Notes: a model not told the origin generated them from the letters alone. A stretch of 64,000 nucleotides of DNA from Photobacterium gaetbulicola Gung47 (GCA_000940995.1 CP005974.1:1054001-1118000); one strand, 5' to 3'; positions 53,206-63,298 are shown, counted from the stretch's first letter. Translations and numbers: made by a program.

Positions 53206-55093
53206 GTGCGCCGAGCATGGCGTTGTTCTAGGAGGTGAAAGTCCTCTACGGGCTCAGTCGAGCGAGAACCGTTAGCCTATGCAAGGGTGTCCACCGTGAG
53301 GTGGGATCTGAAGGAAGCAAACGGCAAAACTTGGTTGTGACGAACAGAAATCTGATAGTAGGCCAGTACAACTTGGGTAACCTAGCCATATATAGAATAG
53401 CCCAATGCCTCGACGGGAAGTGTGTACGGGTAAATCAGGCACAACCAAGTGAAAGAACAACGTCTTACCTCGGGAGATCTTATTAGCTGTCTCGGACGAG
53501 ACTAGTGCAGCAGTGATGCTGCGTGACGGTTAATAAGAAGTCAGCAGAAGGCATAGTACCTTGGGGAAGTACAACCCAAGGGAAGGCCGGAACTGAATAT
53601 ATCAAGAAGCAGTCACTAGACACTCAATCATGTGGAGTCATAGCAAGATGAACAATATCTCTACGTACCAATGGGCAACACCGCAAGTGACGCTCATGGC
53701 TACGAAGAATGACAAGCATGTTTGGCGTAGACAGGAGGACGAGTCTTGGTGACCTCAACTCAGTTGATGGAGCAGATCTGTTCATCAACGAATCTGAACC
53801 AAGCCCTGAGAAGAGTAAAGAAGAACAAGGGATGTGCTGGGGTTGATAAACTCGACATAGCAGCCACTATCTCGGTGCTTCGGCAGTCTTCCAATGGGCA
53901 AGCGCTCCGCCAGAGCCTTCTGGACGGTAGCTATCAACCCCAACCCGTCTTGGGTGTAGAAATCCCTAAACCTAGTGGGGGAGTGAGGCAGCTAGGTATC
54001 CCAACGGTACTTGATAGGATTGTCCAACAGGCCATCACATCAGTCCTGACAGATATCTACGAACCTAAGTTCTCCAACAGCAGTTACGGGTTCAGGCCCA
54101 ACCGTAGTGCCCACCATGCTCTGGCGGCAGCAAGCCACTACATCAGGGAGGGGCGGGGTTATGTAGTCGATGTTGACCTAGCGAAATACTTCGATACCGT
54201 GAACCACGATAGGCTGATGCACAGGCTATCGAAAGATATCACAGATAAACGGGTACTGAAGCTGATCAGGTCATACCTACAGGCAGGCATAATGCGAAAC
54301 GGGTTAGTCGAGCAGAGGCAACGAGGGACACCACAGGGTGGCCCATTATCTCCGCTGCTATCAAATATCGTATTAGATGAGTTGGATAAAGAGCTTGAAC
54401 GAAGAGGGCATAAGTTCTGCCGATATGCAGACGACTGCCAAATCTACGTACACAGTGAGGAAGCCGCAAATCGAGTAAAGCCTCGATAACGGAGTTCTTG
54501 GAGCAGAAACTGAAACTCACGGTCAACCGGGAGAAGAGTGCGGCAACAAGAGTGACAGAGCGGACTTACTTAGGCCATCGCTTCCAACGAGATGGAAGTA
54601 TCCATATCTCGAAGACAGCACAAACTCACATGAAGAAGCGAGTGCGTCAAATAACGAAGCGGAATCGAGGACGAGAGTTGAAGACAGTAATAGTCGAACT
54701 AACTCAATATCTAAGAGGTTGGCAACACTACTTCAAGCTCGCCATGCGGAAAAGCGCGATGCAGCGCTTGGATGAATGGATAAGACGGCGCTTACGGTGC
54801 TACCGACTCAAGCAGCGAAAACGCAGACACAGCATAGCGACATGGTTACGCCAAGAAGGCGTAAACGAGCGCAATGCTTGGAAGCTAGCGATGTCAGAGA
54901 AAGGATGGTGGCATCTGGCTTTATCGCCGCAGCTCAATCAGGCCATGCCAGTTAAATGGTTCAAGGAGATGGGCATGTACTCATTGAGAGATGGGTATGA
55001 GTCACTGAAAATATATTCGGAACCGCCGTATGCGACCCACGCTTGTACGGTGGTGTGAGAGGACGGAGGCCGTGAGGCCTCCTCCTACTCGAT
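53206..55093 (+). mobile_element. Group II intron, bacterial class C (IIC)
   Basis: The 5' end GTGCGCC follows the focA terminator directly, the known target preference of IIC introns. A structured leader of about 540 nt precedes the reverse-transcriptase frame. Domain V is at 55022-55054 (ACCGCCGTA / TACGGTGGT arms with an internal bulge). Domain VI is the hairpin GGAGGCC / GGCCTCC at 55065-55082. The 3' end is placed at CTACTCGAT. The total is about 1.89 kb. The encoded protein is frameshifted, so the copy is probably not autonomous. Confidence 0.9.
53746..55058 (+). pseudogene. Intron-encoded reverse transcriptase/maturase, frameshifted
   Basis: The first part (53746-54489) holds the reverse-transcriptase blocks, including QGGPLSPLLSN and the active-site YADD in CRYADDCQIYV, and stops early. 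The second part, in another frame (about 54480-55058), continues with EQKLKLTVNREKSA and the maturase domain X up to MGMYSLRDGYESL. Loss of one G near 54480 (AAAGCCTCG for AAAGGCCTCG) explains the break. No H-N-H endonuclease domain is seen, as expected for class C. A sequencing error is possible. Confidence 0.88.
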
Positions 55094-55104
55094 TTTTCAC
55101 TTGA

Positions 55105-56427
55105 TCAGTTGATCATCATCGAAATGAAGTAACCGATAATCGTTGCTGAGCCCACACCGATGAAGCCTGGGATCATGAAGCTGTGGTTGAGTACGTACTT
55201 ACCGATTGCAGTGGTACCCGAGCGGTCGAAGCTAATAGCCGCCAGATCACTAGGATAGAACGGGAAGAAGAAGTAAGCGTAACAAGCTGGCAGCACACCG
55301 ATCAGTACCGCTGGATCGATGCCAAGCGCAAAGCCAAGTGGCATCATGATAGTCAGCACCGCGGCTTGGCTTTTCAGGAACACGGACACGAAGAACATGG
55401 CAAAGGCGAAGGTCCATGGGTACACGTTAACCATGCCGCTGACTAGGCCAACGAGGTACTCTTTATGGTGACCAATGATGGTGTCACTGAACCAGGCGAT
55501 ACCAAAGATGGTGATCACCGCGCTCATACCGGCAATGAAGACGTTGCTGTGTACAATGCGCTTTGGCGAGATCTTGGTGGTCAGCAGGATTACCGCACCG
55601 ACCGACAGCATCATAAACTGGATAGCGACCGACATACCAACGCCTGCTGGCAGTACTTGCTTGCTAAACAGGGCGATGCCGACAACCGCCAGGATACCCA
55701 GCAGGAACACGGTCAGGCCTTTCTTGGCGGTACGCTCATGCTCAGCTTCTTCCTCAGCAGAACCTTCCTGCTCTGGGTCAACCAGGCTATTGCGGAAATC
55801 TTCATCTTGTAGGCGGGCTTTGAATTCAGGATCCTTGTCCAGATCCTTACCACGCTTCAGGCTCCACAGACAGGCGATCATCAGGCCGCCAAAGGTGGCA
55901 GGGATGGTGACCATCAGAACATTGATTAGACTGATGTCCAGGTTGTTATCCATCGCTGTTGCCATGACCACGGCTGCTGCCGCGGCAATCGGGCTGGCAG
56001 TGATACCCATTTGTGACGCCACGGTGGCCATGGCCATCGGACGCTCAGGACGGATCCCTTTTTTGTAAGCGACATCGTAGATAACAGGCAGTAGCGGGTA
56101 AACCGAGTGGCCGGTACCTACCAGTACTGTTAGGGAGTAGGTACAAATCGGGCCGAGGAAAACCACGTGCTCAGGGTGCTTGCGAAGCAGGCGTTCGGCA
56201 AACTTAACCAGTAGCTTGAGGCCACCGGTAGCCTCAAGGGTGGCAGAGGCAGCAACTACCGCAAGGATGATAAGCATAACGCCGACAGGCGGTGAGCCTG
56301 GCGCAATACCAAAAACGAATGTCATCACGGAGACACCGAGGCCCCCCAAAAGGCCGAAGGCAATACCGCCGTGACGTATGCCGATCAAAATGACAGCTAG
56401 TAATAATAACAGGTGTATCCAGAACAT
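55105..56427 (-). CDS. Anaerobic C4-dicarboxylate transporter, DcuB-like
   Basis: A 440-residue carrier with about eleven membrane segments that exchanges fumarate, malate or aspartate for succinate in anaerobic respiration. Characteristic stretches are GGIAFGLLGGLGVSV, IRPERPMAMATVASQMGITAS, and FPFYPSDLAAISFDRSGTT near the C-terminus. The acidic cytoplasmic loop (about residues 200-235) and the PSDLAA motif favour DcuB over DcuA. It is convergent with focA; its stop lies 11 nt from the intron end. Confidence 0.9.
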   Translation of the reverse strand: MFWIHLLLLLAVILIGIRHGGIAFGLLGGLGVSVMTFVFGIAPGSPPVGVMLIILAVVAASATLEATGGLKLLVKFAERLLRKHPEHVVFLGPICTYSLTVLVGTGHSVYPLLPVIYDVAYKKGIRPERPMAMATVASQMGITASPIAAAAAVVMATAMDNNLDISLINVLMVTIPATFGGLMIACLWSLKRGKDLDKDPEFKARLQDEDFRNSLVDPEQEGSAEEEAEHERTAKKGLTVFLLGILAVVGIALFSKQVLPAGVGMSVAIQFMMLSVGAVILLTTKISPKRIVHSNVFIAGMSAVITIFGIAWFSDTIIGHHKEYLVGLVSGMVNVYPWTFAFAMFFVSVFLKSQAAVLTIMMPLGFALGIDPAVLIGVLPACYAYFFFPFYPSDLAAISFDRSGTTAIGKYVLNHSFMIPGFIGVGSATIIGYFISMMIN

Positions 56428-56726
56428 TATTTTATTATCCTTGTTGCATATAACATAAAAAGTGCTAGAACTTCTGCACTAAGTCCTTGTACAGGTTTAT
56501 AAACCATCAACTACGCCAAAAGTGGTATACAGATTCAGAAAATACATTCCGTTAACGAATAGGCATATTCTTTATATGGTTATTGTGAAGTGGGTCAACA
56601 TATGATGTTGGTTGCGTGAAATTTTTTGGAATGATTATTCACGGTATAAGGTAAGGTGATGATTTTATGAGAATAAAAAAATGCCCCGCAGTGCGGGGCA
56701 TTGGAAGGATAGGCAAGTAACTGTGA
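56428..56726. other. dcuB-type upstream region
   Basis: AT-rich region before the carrier gene on the minus strand, expected to hold its promoter. Apart from the pta terminator at its left edge no specific site could be named. Confidence 0.4.
56674..56702 (-). terminator. Terminator of pta
   Basis: Stem AATGCCCCGCA / TGCGGGGCATT with a short loop. A T run of seven follows on the minus strand. Confidence 0.92.
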
Positions 56727-58880
56727 TTACTTGTTAGCGTCGTCAGCTTGTTTTGCCTGGATCGCCGTTAGTGCAACTGTGTATACGATATCGTCTACTA
56801 GTGCGCCACGAGACAGGTCGTTAACTGGCTTGCGCATGCCCTGAAGCATTGGACCGATAGAGACTAGGTCTGCAGAACGCTGTACCGCTTTGTAAGTCGT
56901 GTTACCCGTGTTTAGGTCTGGGAATACGAATACAGTCGCTTTACCCGCTACTGGTGAGTTAGGTGCCTTAGAAGCAGCAACGTTTTCCATGATCGCAGCA
57001 TCGTACTGAAGAGGACCGTCGATCACGAGATCTGGACGCTTCTCTTGAGCAAGCTTGGTTGCTTCACGTACTTTCTCAACGTCTGCACCCTTACCAGACG
57101 TACCGGTAGAGTAAGAGATCATTGCTACGCGAGGCTCGATGCCGAATGCTTTTGCAGAGTCAGCAGACTGGATAGCGATTTCTGCTAGCTGCTCAGCAGT
57201 TGGATCTGGGTTGATCGCACAGTCACCGTATACCAGTACCTGATCAGGCAGTAGCATGAAGAATACAGAAGATACGATTGACGCATCTGGTGCTGTCTTG
57301 ATGATCTGGAATGGAGGAACGATAGTGTTCGCCGTGGTGTGAACCGCACCTGAAACCAGGCCGTCAACTTCGTCGTTTTCAAGCATCATAGTGCCTAGGA
57401 AAACAGAATCCTGAAGTTTTTCACGAGCAACAACGTCAGTCATGCCTTTGTGGCCACGTAGCTCAACAAGACGAGCAACGTAGTTTTCACGAACTTCATC
57501 AGAGTTGATGATAGTCACGCCAGCACCTAGTGTCACGCCCTGCTGCTCAGCAACACGTTTGATGTCTTCTGGGTTACCAAGAAGGACACACTCAGCAATG
57601 CCGCGCTCGGCACAGATAGCTGCCGCTTTAACGGTACGAGGCTCATCGCCTTCAGGAAGAACGATACGCTTAGCCGCTTTGCGTGCAAGCTCAGTTAGTT
57701 CGTAACGGAAAGCAGGTGGGCTTAGGCGACGCTCTTTGGTTGAACCTTCAGTTAGAGACTCAATCCACTGGCCGTCAACATGGCTAGCCATGTATTCGTT
57801 AACTAGCTCAACACGCTCTTTATCGTCAGCTGGGACTTCTAGGCTGAAGCTCTGAAGGTTCAGAGAAGTCTGCCAAGTGTTACCTTGTGCAGTCATAACA
57901 GGCAGGCCTGTTTCGAAAGCACGCTCACAAAGATCCATTACTGGCTTAGGTAGCTCGTAGCCGCCTGTCAGCAGTAGGGCACCGATTTCAACGCCGTTCA
58001 TGGCCGCAAGACATGCAGCAACGATTACGTCTGGACGGTCTGCAGAAGTCACGAGCAGAGAGCCTGGGCGGAAGTGCTCAACCATGTGCGGGATAGAACG
58101 CGCACAGAACGTGATGCTCTTGATACGGCGAGTAGCAATTTCACCTTGGTTGATGATTTCAGCGTTCAGGTGCTTAGCGATGTCCGTCGAACGTGTCGCG
58201 ATCAGCTCAGCGCTCCAAGGGGCACAGCCAAGAACTCGGATTGGGCTAGAGTTGAATACCTGCATCACTTCAACGTTTGAAGGTACAGTGGCTTCAGCGT
58301 CGTCGAAGATTTCAGATAGGTCAGGGCGAGTACGGCCTTCAGCGTCAACAGGTGCGTTAAGCTTGTTAACGATAACACCGGCGATTTGCTTGTTCTTGAT
58401 ACCGCCGAAGTTAGAACATGCTACTTCGATACGCTCTTTAAGCTGAGCTGGGTTGTCAGTACCAGGTGCAACAACGAATACGATTTCCGCGTCTAGCGTT
58501 TTCGCAATTTCGTAGTTGATCTGGTTAGCAAACGGGTGCTTGCGAGTTGGTACAAGGCCTTCGATCAGCGCAACTTCAGCGTCAGCAGTTGCTTCTTTGA
58601 AGCGGGCTACGATGTCTTCTAGCAGTACGTCGCTCTTATCGTTACGGATAAGCTCTTCTGCACAAGCCATAGAGAAAGGTTCAGCCACTTTCATATCGCT
58701 GTTAGCAGCGATGATGTTCGTTGTTAGATCTGGCTGATCACCACCGTGGCGTGGCTGAGCGATAGGCTTGAAGAAAGAAACGCGAACACCTTTGCGCTCC
58801 ATTGCACGAAGCACACCAAGGCTTACGCTAGTAAGACCAACACCGGCACCAACCGGAACAAGCATAATAGTACGGGACAC
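56727..58880 (-). CDS. pta: Phosphate acetyltransferase
   Basis: Interconverts acetyl-CoA and acetyl phosphate; with AckA it makes acetate and ATP. The GTG start at 58880 (SRTIMLVPVGAGVGLTS) has AGGA 7 nt upstream and gives 717 residues, the long form of the enzyme. The upstream extension to 58964 is rejected. Three parts are visible: an N-terminal P-loop-like domain (GAGVGLTS, about 10), a DRTGG-type middle (about 220-335) and the C-terminal catalytic PTA domain from about 395, including FPDLNTGNTTYKAVQR. Confidence 0.97.
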   Translation of the reverse strand: MSRTIMLVPVGAGVGLTSVSLGVLRAMERKGVRVSFFKPIAQPRHGGDQPDLTTNIIAANSDMKVAEPFSMACAEELIRNDKSDVLLEDIVARFKEATADAEVALIEGLVPTRKHPFANQINYEIAKTLDAEIVFVVAPGTDNPAQLKERIEVACSNFGGIKNKQIAGVIVNKLNAPVDAEGRTRPDLSEIFDDAEATVPSNVEVMQVFNSSPIRVLGCAPWSAELIATRSTDIAKHLNAEIINQGEIATRRIKSITFCARSIPHMVEHFRPGSLLVTSADRPDVIVAACLAAMNGVEIGALLLTGGYELPKPVMDLCERAFETGLPVMTAQGNTWQTSLNLQSFSLEVPADDKERVELVNEYMASHVDGQWIESLTEGSTKERRLSPPAFRYELTELARKAAKRIVLPEGDEPRTVKAAAICAERGIAECVLLGNPEDIKRVAEQQGVTLGAGVTIINSDEVRENYVARLVELRGHKGMTDVVAREKLQDSVFLGTMMLENDEVDGLVSGAVHTTANTIVPPFQIIKTAPDASIVSSVFFMLLPDQVLVYGDCAINPDPTAEQLAEIAIQSADSAKAFGIEPRVAMISYSTGTSGKGADVEKVREATKLAQEKRPDLVIDGPLQYDAAIMENVAASKAPNSPVAGKATVFVFPDLNTGNTTYKAVQRSADLVSIGPMLQGMRKPVNDLSRGALVDDIVYTVALTAIQAKQADDANK

Positions 58881-58984
58881 TATGGATTCCTCAACTATTG
58901 AACACGACAGTGCTGTGCAATAACGATGGGTGAACCGGTATTGGACAGCACCACAAAAAAGCATGACCTAAGGTCATAAGTCAT

Positions 58985-59013
58985 GAAAAAACGGCCGGCC
59001 TAGGCCAGCCGTT
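58985..59013 (-). terminator. Hairpin between ackA and pta
   Basis: 11-bp nearly perfect stem AACGGCTGGCC / GGCCGGCCGTT followed on the minus strand by TTTTTT. It looks like a full terminator, so pta may be read only partly from the ackA promoter. Confidence 0.85.
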
Positions 59014-59031
59014 GAAATCAGTTTCGACCGA

Positions 59032-60228
59032 TTAGATTTCAGCTAGACGAGCTGTATCTTCAGCGATAACTAGTTCTTCGTTAGTTGAAACAACCATTGC
59101 AGGAACACGGCTGTTTTCAGTAGTGATCACACCTTCGCCGCCGAAACGTGCTTTAAGGTTTGCTTCACTGTCAACTTCAACACCTAGGATAGCAAGGCGG
59201 TTAAGAACCATCTCACGGATTGGTGCAGAGTTTTCACCGATACCACCAGTGAATACGATAGCGTCTAGACGACCTTCTAGTGTTGCAGTGTAACCAGCAA
59301 CGTACTTAGCTAGACGGTGGCAGAACACGTCCATTGCACGAGTTGCTTCTTCTTTCTCGCCGTAGTTGTCTTCAACGAAACGACAGTCAGACGTTACGCC
59401 AGTCAGACCTAGTAGGCCAGACTCTTTAGTGAACATAGTGTTGATTTCATCAACGCTCATGCCTAGCTTGTCATGTAGGTGGAACATAACAGCTGGGTCA
59501 AGATCACCACAACGTGTACCCATCACTAGGCCTTCAAGAGGTGTTAGACCCATAGACGTATCTACAGACTGACCGTTCTTGATTGCACAAACAGATGCAC
59601 CGTTACCTAGGTGGCAGTTGATGATATTCAGTTCGCTCTCAGGTTTACCTAGACGCTCAGCTGTTTCACGAGTGATGAACAGGTGAGAAGTACCGTGTGC
59701 GCCGTAACGACGGATACCGTGCTCTTTGTATAGGTTGTACGGTAGTGCGTATAGGTACGCTTCTTCTGGCATTGTTGTATGGAATGCAGTGTCGAATACA
59801 GCAACGTTTTTCAGCGCTGGGAAAGACTTCTGGGCTGCTTTGATACCGATGATGTGAGCTGGGTTGTGAAGCGGTGCGAAAGTCGCAGCGTCTTCGATAC
59901 CTTTAAGTACTGCATCGTCGATTAGCGCAGACTTAGTGAACTGCTCACCGCCGTGTACAACACGGTGACCGATAGCGGCCAGGTTTTCAGCTAGTTCAGG
60001 CTTAGAAGCAAGAATAGTGTCTACCATGAACGCTAGCGCTTCTTCGTGAGCAGCGCCTTCGCCTAGTTGAGCTTCGTGTTTACCGTCAAGTTTCCACTTG
60101 ATACGTGCTTCTGGAAGGTGCAGACATTCTGCAAGACCTGTCAGGTGCTCTTCACCTGATACCGCGTCAACAACAGCGAACTTAAGAGAAGAACTACCGC
60201 AGTTAAGAACTAAAACCAGCTTAGACAT
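59032..60228 (-). CDS. ackA: Acetate kinase
   Basis: Transfers phosphate between acetyl phosphate and ADP. It has 398 residues of the ASKHA fold: N-terminal LVLNCGSSSLKFAVVD, the middle signature RRYGAHGTSHLFITRE (catalytic arginine and histidine), and VFTGGIGENSAPIRE near residue 330. An AGG about 10 nt before the ATG serves as ribosome-binding site. It is upstream of pta and divergent from yfbV, the arrangement of enterics and vibrios. Confidence 0.98.
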   Translation of the reverse strand: MSKLVLVLNCGSSSLKFAVVDAVSGEEHLTGLAECLHLPEARIKWKLDGKHEAQLGEGAAHEEALAFMVDTILASKPELAENLAAIGHRVVHGGEQFTKSALIDDAVLKGIEDAATFAPLHNPAHIIGIKAAQKSFPALKNVAVFDTAFHTTMPEEAYLYALPYNLYKEHGIRRYGAHGTSHLFITRETAERLGKPESELNIINCHLGNGASVCAIKNGQSVDTSMGLTPLEGLVMGTRCGDLDPAVMFHLHDKLGMSVDEINTMFTKESGLLGLTGVTSDCRFVEDNYGEKEEATRAMDVFCHRLAKYVAGYTATLEGRLDAIVFTGGIGENSAPIREMVLNRLAILGVEVDSEANLKARFGGEGVITTENSRVPAMVVSTNEELVIAEDTARLAEI

Positions 60229-60560
60229 GAGTGACTACCTATAATCTGTCTGAAAGTTGATATTCAACTGAAATAAAAATTACCCATAGGATAGACGACT
60301 TTTCGACAAGCCGGTCTAGTCAGGGTCAAAATCGTGCTACATCCGTATCAAGTAGAATCGTGTTACCCAGATCCTGGGCCATCCTTGGAAGCGCCTTCAG
60401 TTGCCAGAACGATGATTACAGGCAACAATAAATGTAGGCGTGCATAGGATAGCGATTGTGGTGCAATATAACAAAAAGATTTTTAGAAAAAATTAATTTG
60501 AATCAAGTTTGTTATTGCTGGTTTTTAAATTTTACTGTTTTTTTTGAAGTTTGGTGATTT
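60229..60560. other. ackA-yfbV divergent promoter region
   Basis: 332 bp, AT-rich toward yfbV, with long A/T runs around 60475-60545. No open frame or clear operator was recognised. Confidence 0.4.
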
Positions 60561-61013
60561 ATGAGTCAACAACATTCGATTTGGCAAGCTTTCCGTCATG
60601 GCCAGGATTACATGGCCACGTGGCCAATGCGCAAAGAGTTGGCCATGCTGTTTCCCGAGCAGCGTTATATCAAAGCCACGCGATTCGCAATGCGGGTGAT
60701 GCCAGCCGTTGCTGTCATGAGCGTGTTGAGCCAGATGGCCTTCGATAATTACGACGCCTTGCCCCAGGCCATCACTGTCGCCCTGTTCGCCTTGAGCATG
60801 CCCTTGCAGGGGCTGTGGTGGCTCGGCAAGCGCAGCCGGACCGATTTGCCACCGTCGCTGGCGAGCTGGTACCGTGAGATCCATGACAAGATTGTCAGTG
60901 AAGGGTATGCGCTGCAGCCGCTGAAGAGCCGCCCGCGCTACAAAGAATTGGCCCAGGTGCTAAACCGGGCGTTCAAGCAACTGGACAAAGGCTCGCTTGA
61001 GCGTTGGTTCTGA
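60561..61013 (+). CDS. yfbV: UPF0208 membrane protein YfbV
   Basis: A 150-residue protein with two membrane segments (about residues 45-65 and 68-88) and basic soluble ends. E. coli YfbV helps limit macrodomain Ter insulation of the left chromosome arm; whether that holds here is not known. SIWQAFRHGQDYMATWP is the characteristic start. It is divergent from ackA. Confidence 0.93.
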   Translation: MSQQHSIWQAFRHGQDYMATWPMRKELAMLFPEQRYIKATRFAMRVMPAVAVMSVLSQMAFDNYDALPQAITVALFALSMPLQGLWWLGKRSRTDLPPSLASWYREIHDKIVSEGYALQPLKSRPRYKELAQVLNRAFKQLDKGSLERWF

Positions 61014-61044
61014 ATCGGTCGTTGCTTGCGGGCGGGTTGATTAC

Positions 61045-61074
61045 AAAAAAAGTAGCCTAGGGCTACTTTTTTTT
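61045..61074. terminator. Terminator between yfbV and DUF6172 gene
   Basis: Stem AGTAGCC / GGCTACT with a TAG loop, flanked by A and T runs that work on both strands. Confidence 0.9.
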
Positions 61075-61083
61075 AATCGGCGA

Positions 61084-61386
61084 TCACTCGTCGTCTTCAA
61101 CCTGGCGCTTGGTGCGAACACCAGGCTTGGCCAAGATTTCCAAGTAGAAAGACGTCAGCGCCAGAGATTCGGCTTCGTCAATGCACTTGTTGATTTCTTT
61201 AACGTGGATAACCTTTGCTTCCTGCTCGGTGTGACCATATTTACAGTCGAAATCCCAGTAGTCAGCGCCTGCTGGTAGGGACTTGTTACGTTCACGCTTG
61301 AGGTACTTCTTTACCTCGTATTTGACGGCTTCGACAACGCGTGGAACTGCTTTCTTTGGGTGAGTTAAAGCAAATGTTTTTTTCAT
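61084..61386 (-). CDS. DUF6172 family protein
   Basis: A 100-residue, highly basic cytoplasmic protein starting MKKTFALTHPKKAVPRV. The conserved tract KYEVKKYLKRERNKSLP and DYWDFDCKYG identify a family common in Vibrionaceae next to yfbV. The function is unknown. The longer frame to 61437 runs over the promoter and is rejected. Confidence 0.85.
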   Translation of the reverse strand: MKKTFALTHPKKAVPRVVEAVKYEVKKYLKRERNKSLPAGADYWDFDCKYGHTEQEAKVIHVKEINKCIDEAESLALTSFYLEILAKPGVRTKRQVEDDE

Positions 61387-61479
61387 CGTTTTCCTAAAAA
61401 TCAAAAAGGCCCAGAACATGCTGGGCACGATGGGCATTTTACTTTAATTTGCTGCCGGTCGCGAATGGCAATTTTGGCA

Positions 61480-62274
61480 CTAGTTCAGCAGCAGGCTATC
61501 ATCAGCCAGTTCTTCGCCGCGGACCTTGCTGAACATTTCCAATAAGTCTTTGACGCCCATCTGGTTGCGTTCCTCGCCAGCGACATCAAGAACGATTTCC
61601 CCCTGATGTAGCATGACGGTGCGCTCGCCATAGGCCAGGGCATCTTTCATCGAGTGGGTGACCATCATGACAGTGAGATCAAACTCTTTCACGACTTTGT
61701 TGGTCAGTGCCAGGACGAAGGCTGCCATCCGGGGATCCAGCGCGGCGGTGTGCTCATCGAGCAGCAGTAATTTACTGTCAGCGAGTGTTGCCATCACCAA
61801 GCTGACCGCTTGGCGTTGGCCGCCGGATAACAGCCCGATGTTATCACCGAGCCGATCCTCGAGCCCGAGGCCAAGGATGCTGATCCGCTCCTGGAACAGC
61901 TGGCGGCGTTTCGATGACAGAGCCAGTTTCCAGCTGCGGCTGCTGCCGCGCTGGTAGGCCAGCGCCATGTTTTCCTCGATGGTGAGTGAGCCGCAGGTAC
62001 CAGCCAGCGGATCTTGGAACACCCTGGCGGCATACTGAGCCCGCTGGTAGACGCTTTTCTGGGTGACATCGATATTGTCTATCAGGACTTGCCCGCCAAC
62101 CATCGGGGTTTCGCCGCTGACTGCGCCGAGCAAGGTCGATTTCCCCGCGCCGTTTGAGCCAATCACGGTGACAAATTGCTTTTCGGGGACCGTGAGGGAA
62201 ACGCCTTTCAGCGCCTGATTTTCCAAAATAGTGCCTTCGTTGAAGGTCACACGGATATTGTTCAATTCAATCAT
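61480..62274 (-). CDS. ABC transporter ATP-binding protein
   Basis: A 264-residue ATPase of an amino-acid-type importer. Walker A is GSNGAGKSTLLG, the signature LLSGGQRQAVSL, and Walker B LLLLDEHTAALDP. It lies 7 nt downstream of the permease gene, and the set (substrate-binding protein, LivH-like permease, ATPase) is that of TrpX-type transporters. An aromatic amino acid substrate is a guess from family context only. Confidence 0.9.
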   Translation of the reverse strand: MIELNNIRVTFNEGTILENQALKGVSLTVPEKQFVTVIGSNGAGKSTLLGAVSGETPMVGGQVLIDNIDVTQKSVYQRAQYAARVFQDPLAGTCGSLTIEENMALAYQRGSSRSWKLALSSKRRQLFQERISILGLGLEDRLGDNIGLLSGGQRQAVSLVMATLADSKLLLLDEHTAALDPRMAAFVLALTNKVVKEFDLTVMMVTHSMKDALAYGERTVMLHQGEIVLDVAGEERNQMGVKDLLEMFSKVRGEELADDSLLLN

Positions 62275-62281
62275 CTTTACC

Positions 62282-63220
62282 TCAACCCCTTGCTTTGGCC
62301 TTGTTGGTGACGACGGACGCTTTCTGCTTGCCGCGAGTCAGCTGTCCTTTCATGCGTGGGGCAATCAGGGCGATGGCAACCAGCAGTGCGGTGATCAGGT
62401 TGAGATCCGAGGCTTGCAGGCCGAACATGCCGCTGCTCAGGGCAAAGGCGACGGCGAGGCGGTATAGGATAGAGCCGAGGATCACGGCGATAACCGCTAT
62501 CCAAATTTTGCGACCGGGTAGCAGGGTTTGGCCAAGGATAACAGCGGCAAGGCCTACCACTATGGTACCGACACCCGAGGTCACATCGGCGAAGCTGTTG
62601 GTTTGGGCAAACAGGGCACCGGCAAAGCCGACCAAGCCGTTGGATAAGGCAAGGCCGAAATAGGTGTACAGGGCGGTATTGCCGCCCTGAGCACTCACCA
62701 TCCGGCTGTTGACCCCGGTTGCCCGCAGGCCGAGGCCAAAATCGCTGGCCAGTAGCCGGGTGATGAACCATGCACTGGCGATGACCAAGGCAACTACAAC
62801 GACCAGGCGGACGATGCCTTCGTCCATCCCGTAATCGAACGCTAACAATTCAAACGGGGTGAACAAGGTATCTTCACCGAGCAGTGAGAGGTTGGGGCTG
62901 CCCATGATCCGGATATTGATGGAGAAAGCCGCAATCATGGTCAGGATACTGGCCAGCAGGTGGAGGATCCCGCAGCGTACTGCGAGAAATGCGGTTACCA
63001 GGCCACACAGCCCGCCAGCGGCAATGGCCAGTAAGGTTGCCGCCCATGGATTGAAACCGGCTATGATGGCTGTTGCCGCCACCGCCGCCCCCATCGGGAA
63101 GCTGCCATCAACCGATAGATCGGGGAAGTCCAGAATCCGGAAGGTCAGGTAGACGCCGAGGGCAACCAGGCCGTAGACCAACCCGATCTCGAGCGTCCCG
63201 AGAAAGGCAAAGAAAGACAT
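62282..63220 (-). CDS. LivH-type ABC transporter permease
   Basis: A 312-residue inner-membrane permease with about eight membrane segments in the branched-chain amino acid (LivHM) family. VYGLVALGVYLTFRILDFPD lies near the N-terminus, and GLRATGVNSRMVSAQGGNT near residue 180 is the ATPase-coupling loop. The single permease probably forms a homodimer. The C-terminal tail is basic. Confidence 0.9.
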   Translation of the reverse strand: MSFFAFLGTLEIGLVYGLVALGVYLTFRILDFPDLSVDGSFPMGAAVAATAIIAGFNPWAATLLAIAAGGLCGLVTAFLAVRCGILHLLASILTMIAAFSINIRIMGSPNLSLLGEDTLFTPFELLAFDYGMDEGIVRLVVVVALVIASAWFITRLLASDFGLGLRATGVNSRMVSAQGGNTALYTYFGLALSNGLVGFAGALFAQTNSFADVTSGVGTIVVGLAAVILGQTLLPGRKIWIAVIAVILGSILYRLAVAFALSSGMFGLQASDLNLITALLVAIALIAPRMKGQLTRGKQKASVVTNKAKARG

Positions 63221-63251
63221 CCTTATTCTCCTTGTCTTTATGTGTAGTGAA

Positions 63252-63288
63252 GAACCTAGAACCGTTGGCTAGGATCTAGGAACTAGCC
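63252..63288. repeat. CTAG-rich intercistronic element
   Basis: Contains GAACCTAGAACC, which resembles the 7-bp repeat at 26521, and an inverted repeat GGCTAG / CTAGCC (63267-63288). It lies between the binding-protein and permease genes and may stabilise the mRNA of the former. Confidence 0.5.
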
Positions 63289-63298
63289 TCTGCTTCTC

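Noticed and set aside
53746..55058. Two separate genes for a reverse transcriptase and a maturase
   Set aside because: The two parts join into one normal intron-encoded protein if a single base is restored near 54480.
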